From Stentor roeselii (Eukaryota > Ciliophora > Heterotrichea > Heterotrichida > Stentoridae), in contig RSEH01000001.1 of the NCBI GenBank assembly GCA_006503475.1, positions 62,001 to 126,000 of the forward strand: a DNA stretch of 64,000 bases. Direction: 5' to 3'. Position numbers and translations under genes: made by a program. Under the pieces are notes generated by a model. It was not told the origin of the DNA. It ran no database searches and saw nothing but the letters and a program-made list of their open reading frames with translations. This document shows, piece after piece, positions 11,101 through 19,185 of the stretch. Position 1 is the stretch's first letter, and each line of letters starts with the position of its first letter.

Positions 11101-14100
11101 TATTCGAGATCTGCTGCAAAAAAAGTTGGCTTTCCCTAGCCTTGACAAGTTTAAACCTCTACAAAATGATAATCCACCGAATGTGGACAGTGATGTCCCC
11201 TCTGCGTCAGTTCAACTTATTACCAGACGATCTTATCTTAAAACTAGAAAAAAAGGAAGGTTTAGGTTGGGAGCTTTACCATGATTTAACAGTGCAACAA
11301 CTGACAGAACTATTAAAACTTCCAAGCAAAGCAGCCATGGTTTACGACTTGATCCGAAAGTTCCCAAGACTCGCTTTAAACGCATTTGTCCAGCCAATAA
11401 CCAGAAGTTCTTTAAAAGTCGAACTTTCCATTCAAAAAGACTTCGAATGGGACCAAGCCATTCATGGAAACTTTCAACTTTTCTGGATTTTTGTAGAAGA
11501 TGTTGACAGTGAAGTTATTTTACATCATGAGCAGTTTGTTTTGAAGTTAAAACATTCAGAACTTGAACATCTCATCGTGTTTGTTGTGCCTTTATTCGAC
11601 CCACTTCCTCCTCAGTACTTTATTCGGGTTGTTTCTGACAAGTGGATTGCGAGTGAAAGTCTTCTTCCAGTTTCTTTTCGACATCTGATTCTACCTGAAA
11701 AGCCTTTTCCTTATAATGAACCTGAGGCTGTTTTAGTCAAAACTCCTGCTTTTAAATGGCCTGATGCTGTCGAGTTACTCGGCGGCGATACTCTCACCTT
11801 GCTTGAGTCACAAACATTTGAAGTGGCTTTTAAAAGTTCTGAAAGTTTTCTTTATGCTGCTCCTGACGGGCAGTTCATTGTAGGTTTGATGACGGTTTTA
11901 AAGTTTCTTTCTGATAAATCAGGTAAAGCTGTTTATTTGACTCAGTTAGGAGAAAGTGCTGCACTTGTTTATTCAAAACTTCTGAAAATTCAACAGTTTG
12001 CGCAAGGCATCTGCTTAACGACTGGACATTTGCAGGTTGACTTGAAACTTTTGAATGATAATCAAATTGTGGTGACTTGTGCTGAACACTTTGAAGTACT
12101 TACAAGGAGATGGAGGCAAAGAAAAGCTGTTCAAATTATTGACTTGTTGGTTGTTGATCAGCTTCATCTCTTGGCTGAAAGTGGAAGCTTTTTGGAAGTG
12201 GCTGTTTCGAGGATGAGATTCGCCATGACTCAGCTCGAAGGACAGATGAGGATTGTTGGACTTGCCTCGTGCTTGACGAATGCTCATAACTTGGCCGAGT
12301 GGCTAGGTTCCAAACACATTTTTTCCTTCCCTCCCCAGATGCGTAGCGTCCCATTAAGTCTAATTTTAGAGACTTTCGAGCAAAACTACCGTAAGTCACG
12401 TCTTTTAGCAATGTCAAAGCCAGCCTACGCAGCAATAAAGTCCTACGCGCCAAAAGACCCAGTTGTAATATTTGTACCAGACAGAAAAGTTGCGAAAAAG
12501 TTATCATTAGACCTGATTCTTCACAGTTCATCAGAAGGTGTAACTTTTTACTCTCAAGGCGCTTTAGGATCCAAGGAAAAGTTATTAAATCACGCTTATC
12601 AACATGGAATCGCAATAATCGGGGATGATTCCTTTGAGATGATAAAATCTTTCAATGCTGGAACCGTTCAAATCGCTATTCTTCCAAGTAGTTTAATGTG
12701 GACTTACGAGATCAACGCAAGGTTAGTTCTTGTGATGGACTCCTGCAGGTACAACGGAAAAGAGCACAGGTTCCAAGACTACTCAGTGAGTGAAATGTTT
12801 CAAATGCTTTCAGCTGCTACAAAATCGCCTTCAACTGCAATGATCCTTTGCCATTCATCTAAAAAGAGTTTTTTTAAAACTTTTTTAAACGAGTCCTGCC
12901 CCGTCGAGTCTTCTTTGGACCATTGCCTGGAAGATCATTACAATTCAGAAATCGTGTCGAAAACAATAAACTCCATGCAAGATGCAGTCGATTGGCTCAC
13001 CTGGACTTTTATGTACCGGCGACTTACACAAAACCCGAACTATTACAACCTTCAAGGAACATCTGGGGCTCATATAAATGATCATCTTTCAGAACTCGTT
13101 GAAAACACTTTTGACACTTTAGAAAAAATGAAGTTTATTGAAACTGATGAGTTTGAAGTACAGAGCACGAATCTTGCATTGATCACTTCGCATTATAATG
13201 TCAAATGTGGGACTTCTGATATGTTTTCGAACTCATTGCAACCTGGATGTAAAATTAAAAGTTTACTGGAGATCTTGGTGGCTTCTGTTGAATTGGAAAA
13301 TTTTCCTATTAGACCTTCTGAGGAGAAAGTTTTAAAAGAAATTAATGCTTGTTTACCTGATCCTTATGAAAAAGCTTATTTTAATACTCCTAGTTCTAAG
13401 TGTTTACTGTTGATTTCTGCTCATTTCTCAAGACTTTCTCTTACTCCAGAATTGACTTCTGATACTCTTTTACTATTGAAAAAAATCCCTGTGCTTATCT
13501 CTGCACTTGCTGATATAAGTGCAAATCACGGCTGGCTCTGGCCGGCGATATACTCAATCACCTTACTTCAAATGGTAACTCAAGCACTTTGGGATAAGGA
13601 CAGTTCACTTCTGCAACTTCCTCATTTCACAGAAGACCTAGTCGAAAAATGCAAAGAAAACGGTGTAGAAGACATAATCGACTTAATGAACCTAGAAGAC
13701 GACTTCCGTTTAAACCTGTTAAAACTTGAAAAATCTCAATTATCCCAAATCGCTGCGACTTGCAACGCATATCCATCAGTTTCAATGAAATTCCTTGAAA
13801 AGATAGAAGCAGTCTCAGGTGAATTAGTGACAATCGAGATTCAATTCGAACGGGAAGGAGATTATCAAGACGTTCGGTCAAGTTTCTTCCCATTCGAGAA
13901 GGAAGAGCAATGGTGGGTGTTCATAGGAGCGCCGAAAAGTAACAAGTTATTCGGAGTGAAAAAAGTGAAAATAATGAAAGAATCTTGCATTGGTATCAGT
14001 TTCTTGGCGCCCGATCCAGGAAACCACGACCTGATGATTTACTTGTTATGCGACTCGTATCTAGGAGTAGACCAAGGCGAGAAGTTTCTATTAACAGTAT

Positions 14101-14108
14101 TTGCCTAG
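8139..14108 (+). CDS. BRR2: Spliceosomal RNA helicase Brr2 (U5 snRNP)
   Basis: 1989 residues in one uninterrupted frame, somewhat shorter than human SNRNP200 (about 2136). Brr2 unwinds U4/U6 during spliceosome activation. The N-terminus (EHQFDYRE, GKILKMGDKTS, YHPKTNETRSIYE) matches the Brr2 plug/PWI-like region rather than ASCC3, and GYEEIVIPAG precedes the first cassette as in Brr2. The first helicase cassette is intact: Walker A APTGAGKT (about 402), DEVH (about 513), SAT and a Q..GRAGR motif VI, followed by a Sec63 unit. The second cassette is degenerate: AAPDGQFIVG replaces the P-loop (about 1240), DQLH replaces DExH, and motif VI is lost; a second Sec63 unit ends the protein. The start context is CATAAATGG after a G-poor leader. 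Wobble composition alternates in blocks along the gene. Confidence 0.95.
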   Translation: MEPHLREHQFDYRETKGRVIQMEGARSKSKAEPSGEAESLKGKILKMGDKTSYSLPPASLKNEFRLKPKPLPRIATGSLLYHPKTNETRSIYEQMLSMTQNFFGDSPDEIVKEALDQILATLKLEEVQEIDKKSEIEAILGKIDESVFSKLLAMSKLLIDYSGKKEENQETEEMVVDLEKEDQDAVEDQDENMDQVGFNLKDLDADWLSRQLSSFINENLSTKESQVLEILQIDDLRRCETRLVMCLGFQNFDLITVLLSHKFEIFHCLKFFKSSSSEEKQAILQELSQTTHGQALVDFLVPNTTSSLAPPKRVLDLSCLHFDPGSTSRKVSLPGNHSKEVKPGYEEIVIPAGISRVQSKTLLHQDLPDFCKAAFTVKALNEVQTQVFPAAFESDENLLICAPTGAGKTNISLMTILRELQKCVKNDGEIDLAHVKIVYVAPMKALVSEVCGNLAFRLEKYGVCVKELTGDSSLSKGQIQNTQVIVTTPEKWDIVTRKSGDRTFTDLLRLVIIDEVHLLHDPRGPVIEAIVARTLKLSAARSQKIRIVGLSATLPNYLDVAQFLEVKQDGVFYFDRTYRPVPLTQKFIGITETKAIKRFLLMNEICYEKVLENAGKHQVLIFVHSRKETIKTAKYLRDLSIQKQEQSRFVKDHSHSKELLTQTSESIENPDVKDLMPSGFCVHHAGLSKDDRKLVEDLFADKHIQVLVSTATLAWGVNMPAHTVIIKGTQVYSPEKGAWVEISPQDMLQMIGRAGRVDFDTEGEGVIITSSSKLQYYLSLLNQQLPIESQLISALPDLINAEVVLGNLATLKDCVDWIKSTYYPIRACKNRSGYGNAAYEDFEQFLVDLVHSAAVVLDRHGLVKYDKKLGILTQTSLGQIASNYYIKPESISTYNELLKPFMGPVDLLKVFGLSQEFKYIPVREEEKQEIAKLMEKVPYPIKGSMDEGSSKMNILLQCFISKLKLEGFTLMADMVYISQSAARIMRALFEICCKKSWLSLALTSLNLYKMIIHRMWTVMSPLRQFNLLPDDLILKLEKKEGLGWELYHDLTVQQLTELLKLPSKAAMVYDLIRKFPRLALNAFVQPITRSSLKVELSIQKDFEWDQAIHGNFQLFWIFVEDVDSEVILHHEQFVLKLKHSELEHLIVFVVPLFDPLPPQYFIRVVSDKWIASESLLPVSFRHLILPEKPFPYNEPEAVLVKTPAFKWPDAVELLGGDTLTLLESQTFEVAFKSSESFLYAAPDGQFIVGLMTVLKFLSDKSGKAVYLTQLGESAALVYSKLLKIQQFAQGICLTTGHLQVDLKLLNDNQIVVTCAEHFEVLTRRWRQRKAVQIIDLLVVDQLHLLAESGSFLEVAVSRMRFAMTQLEGQMRIVGLASCLTNAHNLAEWLGSKHIFSFPPQMRSVPLSLILETFEQNYRKSRLLAMSKPAYAAIKSYAPKDPVVIFVPDRKVAKKLSLDLILHSSSEGVTFYSQGALGSKEKLLNHAYQHGIAIIGDDSFEMIKSFNAGTVQIAILPSSLMWTYEINARLVLVMDSCRYNGKEHRFQDYSVSEMFQMLSAATKSPSTAMILCHSSKKSFFKTFLNESCPVESSLDHCLEDHYNSEIVSKTINSMQDAVDWLTWTFMYRRLTQNPNYYNLQGTSGAHINDHLSELVENTFDTLEKMKFIETDEFEVQSTNLALITSHYNVKCGTSDMFSNSLQPGCKIKSLLEILVASVELENFPIRPSEEKVLKEINACLPDPYEKAYFNTPSSKCLLLISAHFSRLSLTPELTSDTLLLLKKIPVLISALADISANHGWLWPAIYSITLLQMVTQALWDKDSSLLQLPHFTEDLVEKCKENGVEDIIDLMNLEDDFRLNLLKLEKSQLSQIAATCNAYPSVSMKFLEKIEAVSGELVTIEIQFEREGDYQDVRSSFFPFEKEEQWWVFIGAPKSNKLFGVKKVKIMKESCIGISFLAPDPGNHDLMIYLLCDSYLGVDQGEKFLLTVFA

Positions 14109-14128
14109 TCACTAATTATAAACATTAA

Positions 14129-14671
14129 TTATTCCGATATACTACTGTTAGAAGACTCGTATTTTCTCAGTTCTTTCAACAGCAAGTTACTTAAACTAAC
14201 AGCTTGTTCAAGTGCCGCTTTTGTTTTACTATTTTTTTCTTTTAAGTCATTGCAGTTCCTACAAGGAACTTCTCCATTTTGGAACATTTTCAGTTCTTTT
14301 TCAGTTTTTTCTTTCTGAAGTTTGCATTCTTTTAACTTTTGCTTCATTCCTCTGTATTTGTTTTTGAAGGTTTGGAAGACTTGGACTGGAACTTCAGGCC
14401 ATTGCCCGAGTTCCAAGTAGTTCTTTTGGAAGTTCGCGACACTTTTTCGGTCACAGTCTTCGTCGACGTCGTCGTCGTAAAGTTCAGTTGAATGGTCTTC
14501 GCTTTTTAGCTCTGTGATGCTCTTGGTCTTCGTCAGGGTTCGCTTCGTTAGAGTTGAATGAAGGAAAGAGTTTATTGAGGACTTGAAAGAACCGAGTGTT
14601 GAGTAATCTCCGCTTTTTTCACGGCAGGCTTCGTAGGAACTGTTGCTGTTACCTGTATGTATCTCATCCAT
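14129..14671 (-). CDS. Unrecognised coiled-coil protein
   Basis: 180 residues, not recognised. Residues 1-60 are Ser/Thr-rich and probably disordered. Residues 60-80 hold an acidic stretch (ELYDDDVDEDCD). A heptad-like Lys/Glu-rich coiled coil runs from about 105 to 175 and includes a CRNC pair. It converges on the Brr2 gene with 20 bp between the stop codons and diverges from the arrestin-like gene with 47 bp between the start codons. The frame is a plausible gene because it starts and stops cleanly against its neighbours and has a balanced composition. Confidence 0.7.
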   Translation of the reverse strand: MDEIHTGNSNSSYEACREKSGDYSTLGSFKSSINSFLHSTLTKRTLTKTKSITELKSEDHSTELYDDDVDEDCDRKSVANFQKNYLELGQWPEVPVQVFQTFKNKYRGMKQKLKECKLQKEKTEKELKMFQNGEVPCRNCNDLKEKNSKTKAALEQAVSLSNLLLKELRKYESSNSSISE

Positions 14672-14718
14672 TGCAATTATTAATTATTCGTTGAACCATT
14701 CGATTTGGGTTTGATATA

Positions 14719-15804
14719 ATGTCTGATCAGCTTTTGATTCGCCATAGCATGGTTTTTAATCAGAGAATGACTTTTCTTAGGGCTAGTCGACTCTCTTTTG
14801 CACCCTTTTTTGGGGCTACGAATGAGAACCAATCTGATATATTTGTTATCCTTGAAGAAGAATCGGTGACAGCAGGACAGCTAATTCACGGTAATATCTT
14901 CATAACCCTCACCTCAAAACTCACTGAATGTGAACTAATAATCACATCAACCGGACTAGAAGAGCTAAAAGTCTATCAAAGTTTTCGCTTAACATCGGAG
15001 AAGACATCTAAAGTATATTCCTTCAGCACAAAAGTGCGAAACTGGAGTGAAATGTTAACCGGAAGCTACAAAATTCCTTTCAGTTTAAAAATACCTCATC
15101 GTTGCCCTTCAACCTTTTACTTTTCCGATGAAGACCAGGAGAAAAACTACATAAAATGTTCAATCAGTTACTTATTCTCAGTCTCTTTAGTCTGCAAAGA
15201 AACCGAGCTTAGCTACAACCTTCACTTGACAGTTAAAAGTTCAGAAAGCCTCTCAATTCAAGAAGAAGTCTCAAAACACGTAAGTCTCAATAGCTGCTGC
15301 TTTTTTTCATCAGGAGCTACTTCTTTCATAATCCAACCGCAAGGAAAGGACCCTAGTTCAATAAATGGAAAATTTACTTATAAACTACTTCCAAACAACT
15401 CGAACTCGTCTAAGGCTATTGTTAGAATCTGTTCTCAAATCGTCAGAACTTTGAGGTTTGCATCTGCTCGACAGGAGTTTAAGTCTAAAAATATTTTATC
15501 GAAAATACAGAGAACCGTTAATATTCAACCACGAGCTGGTAGAGTCGATGATCCTGATTTTGTATTTGTTCATGACTTGTTGATGGGCCGAGAAGACTTC
15601 AACACGAGTTCAGCGACTGGAAAACTAGTAAAATCGAATTTTTTCTTGGAAATTTTTGTTTATTATGAAGGAAAGATGAATGGAACCCCAGCTGCAATAG
15701 TTCATGAAATTTTTGTGAACCCTGAACCTGTCGTAAAGGACAAGATTTCTGAGCCTTTGTTGTTTAATGAAGAGCCGCCTTTCTCATTACTTATTGAAGA
15801 TTAG
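14719..15804 (+). CDS. Arrestin-fold protein
   Basis: 361 residues. The central part (about 40-180) has the pattern of the arrestin N-domain: an opening strand with a Gly-bearing turn (AGQLIHGNIFITL), a Gly-Ser-Tyr-Lys-Ile-Pro-Phe segment (GSYKIPFSLKIPHRCPSTF) and a following strand pair with a conserved-looking I-x-Y motif (KCSISYLFSVSLVC). The C-terminal half is compatible with the second beta-sandwich. Alpha-arrestins and ciliate arrestin-like proteins act as adaptors for membrane proteins. A second, distant family member lies at 28950-29900. The start is preceded by GATATA (TATAATG). A 67-residue myristoyl/IQ gene starts 9 bp after the stop. Confidence 0.7.
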   Translation: MSDQLLIRHSMVFNQRMTFLRASRLSFAPFFGATNENQSDIFVILEEESVTAGQLIHGNIFITLTSKLTECELIITSTGLEELKVYQSFRLTSEKTSKVYSFSTKVRNWSEMLTGSYKIPFSLKIPHRCPSTFYFSDEDQEKNYIKCSISYLFSVSLVCKETELSYNLHLTVKSSESLSIQEEVSKHVSLNSCCFFSSGATSFIIQPQGKDPSSINGKFTYKLLPNNSNSSKAIVRICSQIVRTLRFASARQEFKSKNILSKIQRTVNIQPRAGRVDDPDFVFVHDLLMGREDFNTSSATGKLVKSNFFLEIFVYYEGKMNGTPAAIVHEIFVNPEPVVKDKISEPLLFNEEPPFSLLIED

Positions 15805-15813
15805 ATGTAATAA

Positions 15814-16017
15814 ATGGGAAACTCTTGTCATTTTTGTATCAGTAGTCATGGGCAGGTTTCTAGTAATGAGATTGAATCTGTGAGTCGTAAGTCTAATTTG
15901 GATGTTATGAAGTCAATTATTTTGATACAAAAACATTGGAGAGCTTATCACGAAAGGAAAAGTCTTAAGAATGATGAAAGGGTTTCTAATGATGGCAAGA
16001 ATGACCAGGATGAGTAA
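15814..16017 (+). CDS. Small IQ-motif protein with N-terminal acylation signal
   Basis: 67 residues, starting MGNSCHFC and containing one IQ-type calmodulin-binding motif, ILIQKHWRAYHERK (about residues 36-49). Gly2 with nearby cysteines suggests myristoylation and palmitoylation and so a membrane-anchored calmodulin ligand; this is inferred from motifs only, and position 6 is His rather than the preferred Ser/Thr. The start (AATAAATGG) lies 9 bp after the arrestin-like stop. The short frame is supported by the start context and by the coherent motif pair. Confidence 0.65.
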   Translation: MGNSCHFCISSHGQVSSNEIESVSRKSNLDVMKSIILIQKHWRAYHERKSLKNDERVSNDGKNDQDE

Positions 16018-16940
16018 GGTTTGTATTTACCCTTGGATATAGGTATGTTTAAGTTAGTTAATTTTAAGTTTGTCGTTATCTTGGCTGAATGGGAATCTTT
16101 ATGTTTCTAACGGGGATTAGATGATGAAGGACATGAGGATCTGGTTAACTGAAATTTAACTTGTTTGATTGAAATTTTTTGGATGACTTGCTGAAATATG
16201 GTTTAGATTTTAGAGATTTTTCAGAAAGTTATGTTATAAAGTTTAGTTTGAGAATTCTGATGTTTTTGAATATTTAAGGATTGGGGCATTTATAAGAATA
16301 GATTTTATTTAGAATTGAAAAATTTTGTTCTTATATTTATAGAATAAAGTTTATTTTTGGGTTATCAATGGATTTCATGATACGAACTATTTGATGTTAG
16401 GATAGTGCATTTCATTTGGGGAATTTGAAAACAATGTCCTCTATTTTAAACAAAATACATTCGTTAATTGGTTGATTTTAAAATGATTTCGTTATTGAAT
16501 TATATCAATACTTAAATTAAACTCGATTTCTATTAGATAATATCCTTGCTAATTAAATAAGCATTCAAAGATTAGAATAGCTACAATAAGAAATGTGTGC
16601 TTGGGTAAGAATCAATATTTTCTGTAATATTAATTCAGTAATTCTACAAAATTTCTAATCTTTCAGTTGATTTTAATGCTAGTATATGTGAACATATAAA
16701 AAATCAATTACTTTAACCTTTTACAAATAATAATATTTAAACCATTATATTAAGCAATAGGTTATCAAAAATCAACTGTTTAGGATTGCTTAACTTGGTT
16801 TAATACAAATCAAGCTGGTATCATTTGGTGTAAATATCGTAAAAATTAGTTAGTTGATTAACTCTGCATAATCTTAAACAGTAAAGTAGGCATTATTAGG
16901 AAATTCATAGATTAAGCTCATACTATTCATTAATTTAAAA
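16018..16940. other. Convergent intergenic region
   Basis: About 920 bp between two converging genes, strongly AT-rich. It starts G/T-rich on the plus strand (after the plus gene) and becomes poorer in G towards the end of the minus gene. I find no frame of interest, tRNA-like sequence or repeat. Confidence 0.6.
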
Positions 16941-18245
16941 TCATTGGTATCTATGATTATGTGAAAGGCCATCCTCATAAGTTCTACAATGAAAGCAGTA
17001 AGTCTTATTGCAGCAAATCTTTTTAAAAACCCAATCATCTACTTGAAATCTCGATATCCTTTTACATATAATACAATAATTATCTTTATCATATATTTCA
17101 CAATTTGCACATTTAAAATCAAATATCCACAAAGGTACATTGATGCAAACTTCACAAACCAGATGATCACAAATCAAAAATCCGACAATATTCGTACTTT
17201 TCCTACACCATCCACAAAGTTGATTAGTAAAAAGTATCTTCTTATAAGACTCTGTAGCTAAACAACAGAGACACTTTTCATTTTTACTGCATTGATAGCA
17301 TGCAAGGTGTCCACATAAAAGCTTAGTTATAACAGGATTCGATCTGCAAACTTCACAAATTCCTTGAAACCCGTTATAACATTTTGAACAAAGACCATTA
17401 TTTAAACAACTCGAGCAGATCTCATGATTGCAGTTTTGGGTAAATGTGTTTTCAGTCATAGAGCCACATGCATCGCAAACAGAGAGATTTTTTGTGGAAA
17501 TTTTACACTTTAAGCAAATAAAGACATTATTTTCAATGAAGATATCTTTTTTGTAAAATAGGACTCCACATTTACTACAATATGAGCAATGTTGACATTC
17601 GGGGGTGTAATTGTAGCATTTTTCGCAATAGATATGATTGCAGATCTTTATAGCATCATCAAATATAATTTCATTACAAGAGAAACATTTATCTGAATGC
17701 ATGCAAATATTGCATATTGTATTTGACTTACATTTTAAACATCCGTAGTGGCCACAGTTTAAGGTTATTTTTTCAGAGGATTCGAAACAATTTTCACATT
17801 TTTTTTTATTTAATTTGGGGTTTGATAAAGTATTGCTTTTTTTTGTGGGATGATTAGTTCTTACTGGAGGATAATTGAAATACGCAGACGGTTCTTGAAT
17901 TTTATCTAAATTTTTAACAATCTCATTTTTACCAGTTTCTGATTCATTATTCTGAAAATATATCGAAGCTGATTGTTTTGGGGTATACTCACTATCATTG
18001 AAATTCAGAATTTCGGTTGATCTTTTGTCTTGGACGATGATTGCCTGTGGTTCAAGAGTGAATTTCAAGATATAACTTTGAATCACCTTGCAAATTGATT
18101 TGCAAAAACTGCAACTTATAAAATTTCGAGACCTTGTCACTTCCAAATGAATATCACAGACTTTGTGCATGTTTGAATGGTTTATGCTGTATTTTCCTTG
18201 ACCCGGACACTCAAGGTAGCAGCATCTTATGAGACAGTCTTCCAT
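16941..18245 (-). CDS. Tandem RING-like zinc-finger protein
   Basis: 434 residues with about six RING-like fingers in a row, each roughly C-x2-C ... C-x-H-x2-C-x2-C ... C-x2-C, starting at about residues 150, 187, 257, 297, 344 and 391 (for example CGHYGCLKC, CNHIYCEKC, CNHEICSSC, CGHLACYQC, CDHLVCEVC). A seventh, looser Cys-rich region covers residues 8-52 and a disordered linker covers about 70-148. RING domains usually recruit E2 enzymes for ubiquitination; an array this dense is not a layout I recognise, and it may instead be a structural zinc protein. The finger spacing is short between units. The gene lies between two long intergenic regions. Confidence 0.8.
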   Translation of the reverse strand: MEDCLIRCCYLECPGQGKYSINHSNMHKVCDIHLEVTRSRNFISCSFCKSICKVIQSYILKFTLEPQAIIVQDKRSTEILNFNDSEYTPKQSASIYFQNNESETGKNEIVKNLDKIQEPSAYFNYPPVRTNHPTKKSNTLSNPKLNKKKCENCFESSEKITLNCGHYGCLKCKSNTICNICMHSDKCFSCNEIIFDDAIKICNHIYCEKCYNYTPECQHCSYCSKCGVLFYKKDIFIENNVFICLKCKISTKNLSVCDACGSMTENTFTQNCNHEICSSCLNNGLCSKCYNGFQGICEVCRSNPVITKLLCGHLACYQCSKNEKCLCCLATESYKKILFTNQLCGWCRKSTNIVGFLICDHLVCEVCINVPLWIFDFKCANCEIYDKDNYCIICKRISRFQVDDWVFKKICCNKTYCFHCRTYEDGLSHNHRYQ

Positions 18246-19185
18246 ATTTTATTTGAAGATTGACCTAATGCAAGTTAATTTGCTAGAAGATAATCTAATC
18301 AATGAATTTATTAACTTGGAATCTCAGATTAAAGTTTAATGATTTCTAGATTTTTAATTAATATTATTCTGATGATATCATAATGAACTTGAATCCATAT
18401 TAAGTCCCTGCATATTAAGTTTAGTTATTTAAAGTGTATGTTTTAATTTAGTTACTCATTTTGTCAGAGTTTTAGTTGGATCTTTTAGTTAATTCAAGAT
18501 TTGATAGATTATAAACTTTTAGATTATTCGAATAATTAATTCAAGATTGCAATATGATTTAGTTACTTCATGAATTTATTAAAGTCATATATTGGATGAA
18601 GAATTCTCTAATCTACTCAAAGAAATTGATATCATTTTTTCAAAGAGTTGGGAAATGTTTTCCCATTTAAGGTGCTTATTTCAAAAATAGAGTGTATTGT
18701 ATCTTGAAGCCATTCATGTCCTGATTCATAAGAAAACTTCACAAAGAAGATGAAGCTTATTCCCAAGAATTACAATAGAAGTATTTTCTGAAACACATAA
18801 TTTTATATGTTTGATCATTTCTTCTTAACATGATAATGATTCTTCTGATGATTTATCAAAAACTAAAGAATTTTGTTGTCTGGCCTAAATATATTACCAT
18901 TGAATCTAGCAAAGCTTGCAAGACTTTCTATATTCCACTATTTATATATCTCCATTTCTAGATTGATTATTTTCTCGGGATTCAATATTTTGCAACGATA
19001 ATTAGGAGGGAGAGTGGGATAGTATTTTCATCAATACATCTTCAAAGTAACTAGTAAATATACAAGACTCATAGCATCCTATTCATCAACCCACATAAAA
19101 TTAACTAAAATCTCATAAATTCATTAAATTTTCTATCTTCATCCTATATTAAAAACTTTCAAATCATTTCCATTTCATTCCAATA
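18246..19185. other. Divergent intergenic region
   Basis: About 940 bp between the divergent RING-array and coiled-coil genes. The last 130 bp before 19186 is A/C/T-rich and nearly free of G, as seen before other plus genes. No coding frame, tRNA or repeat was found. Confidence 0.6.
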
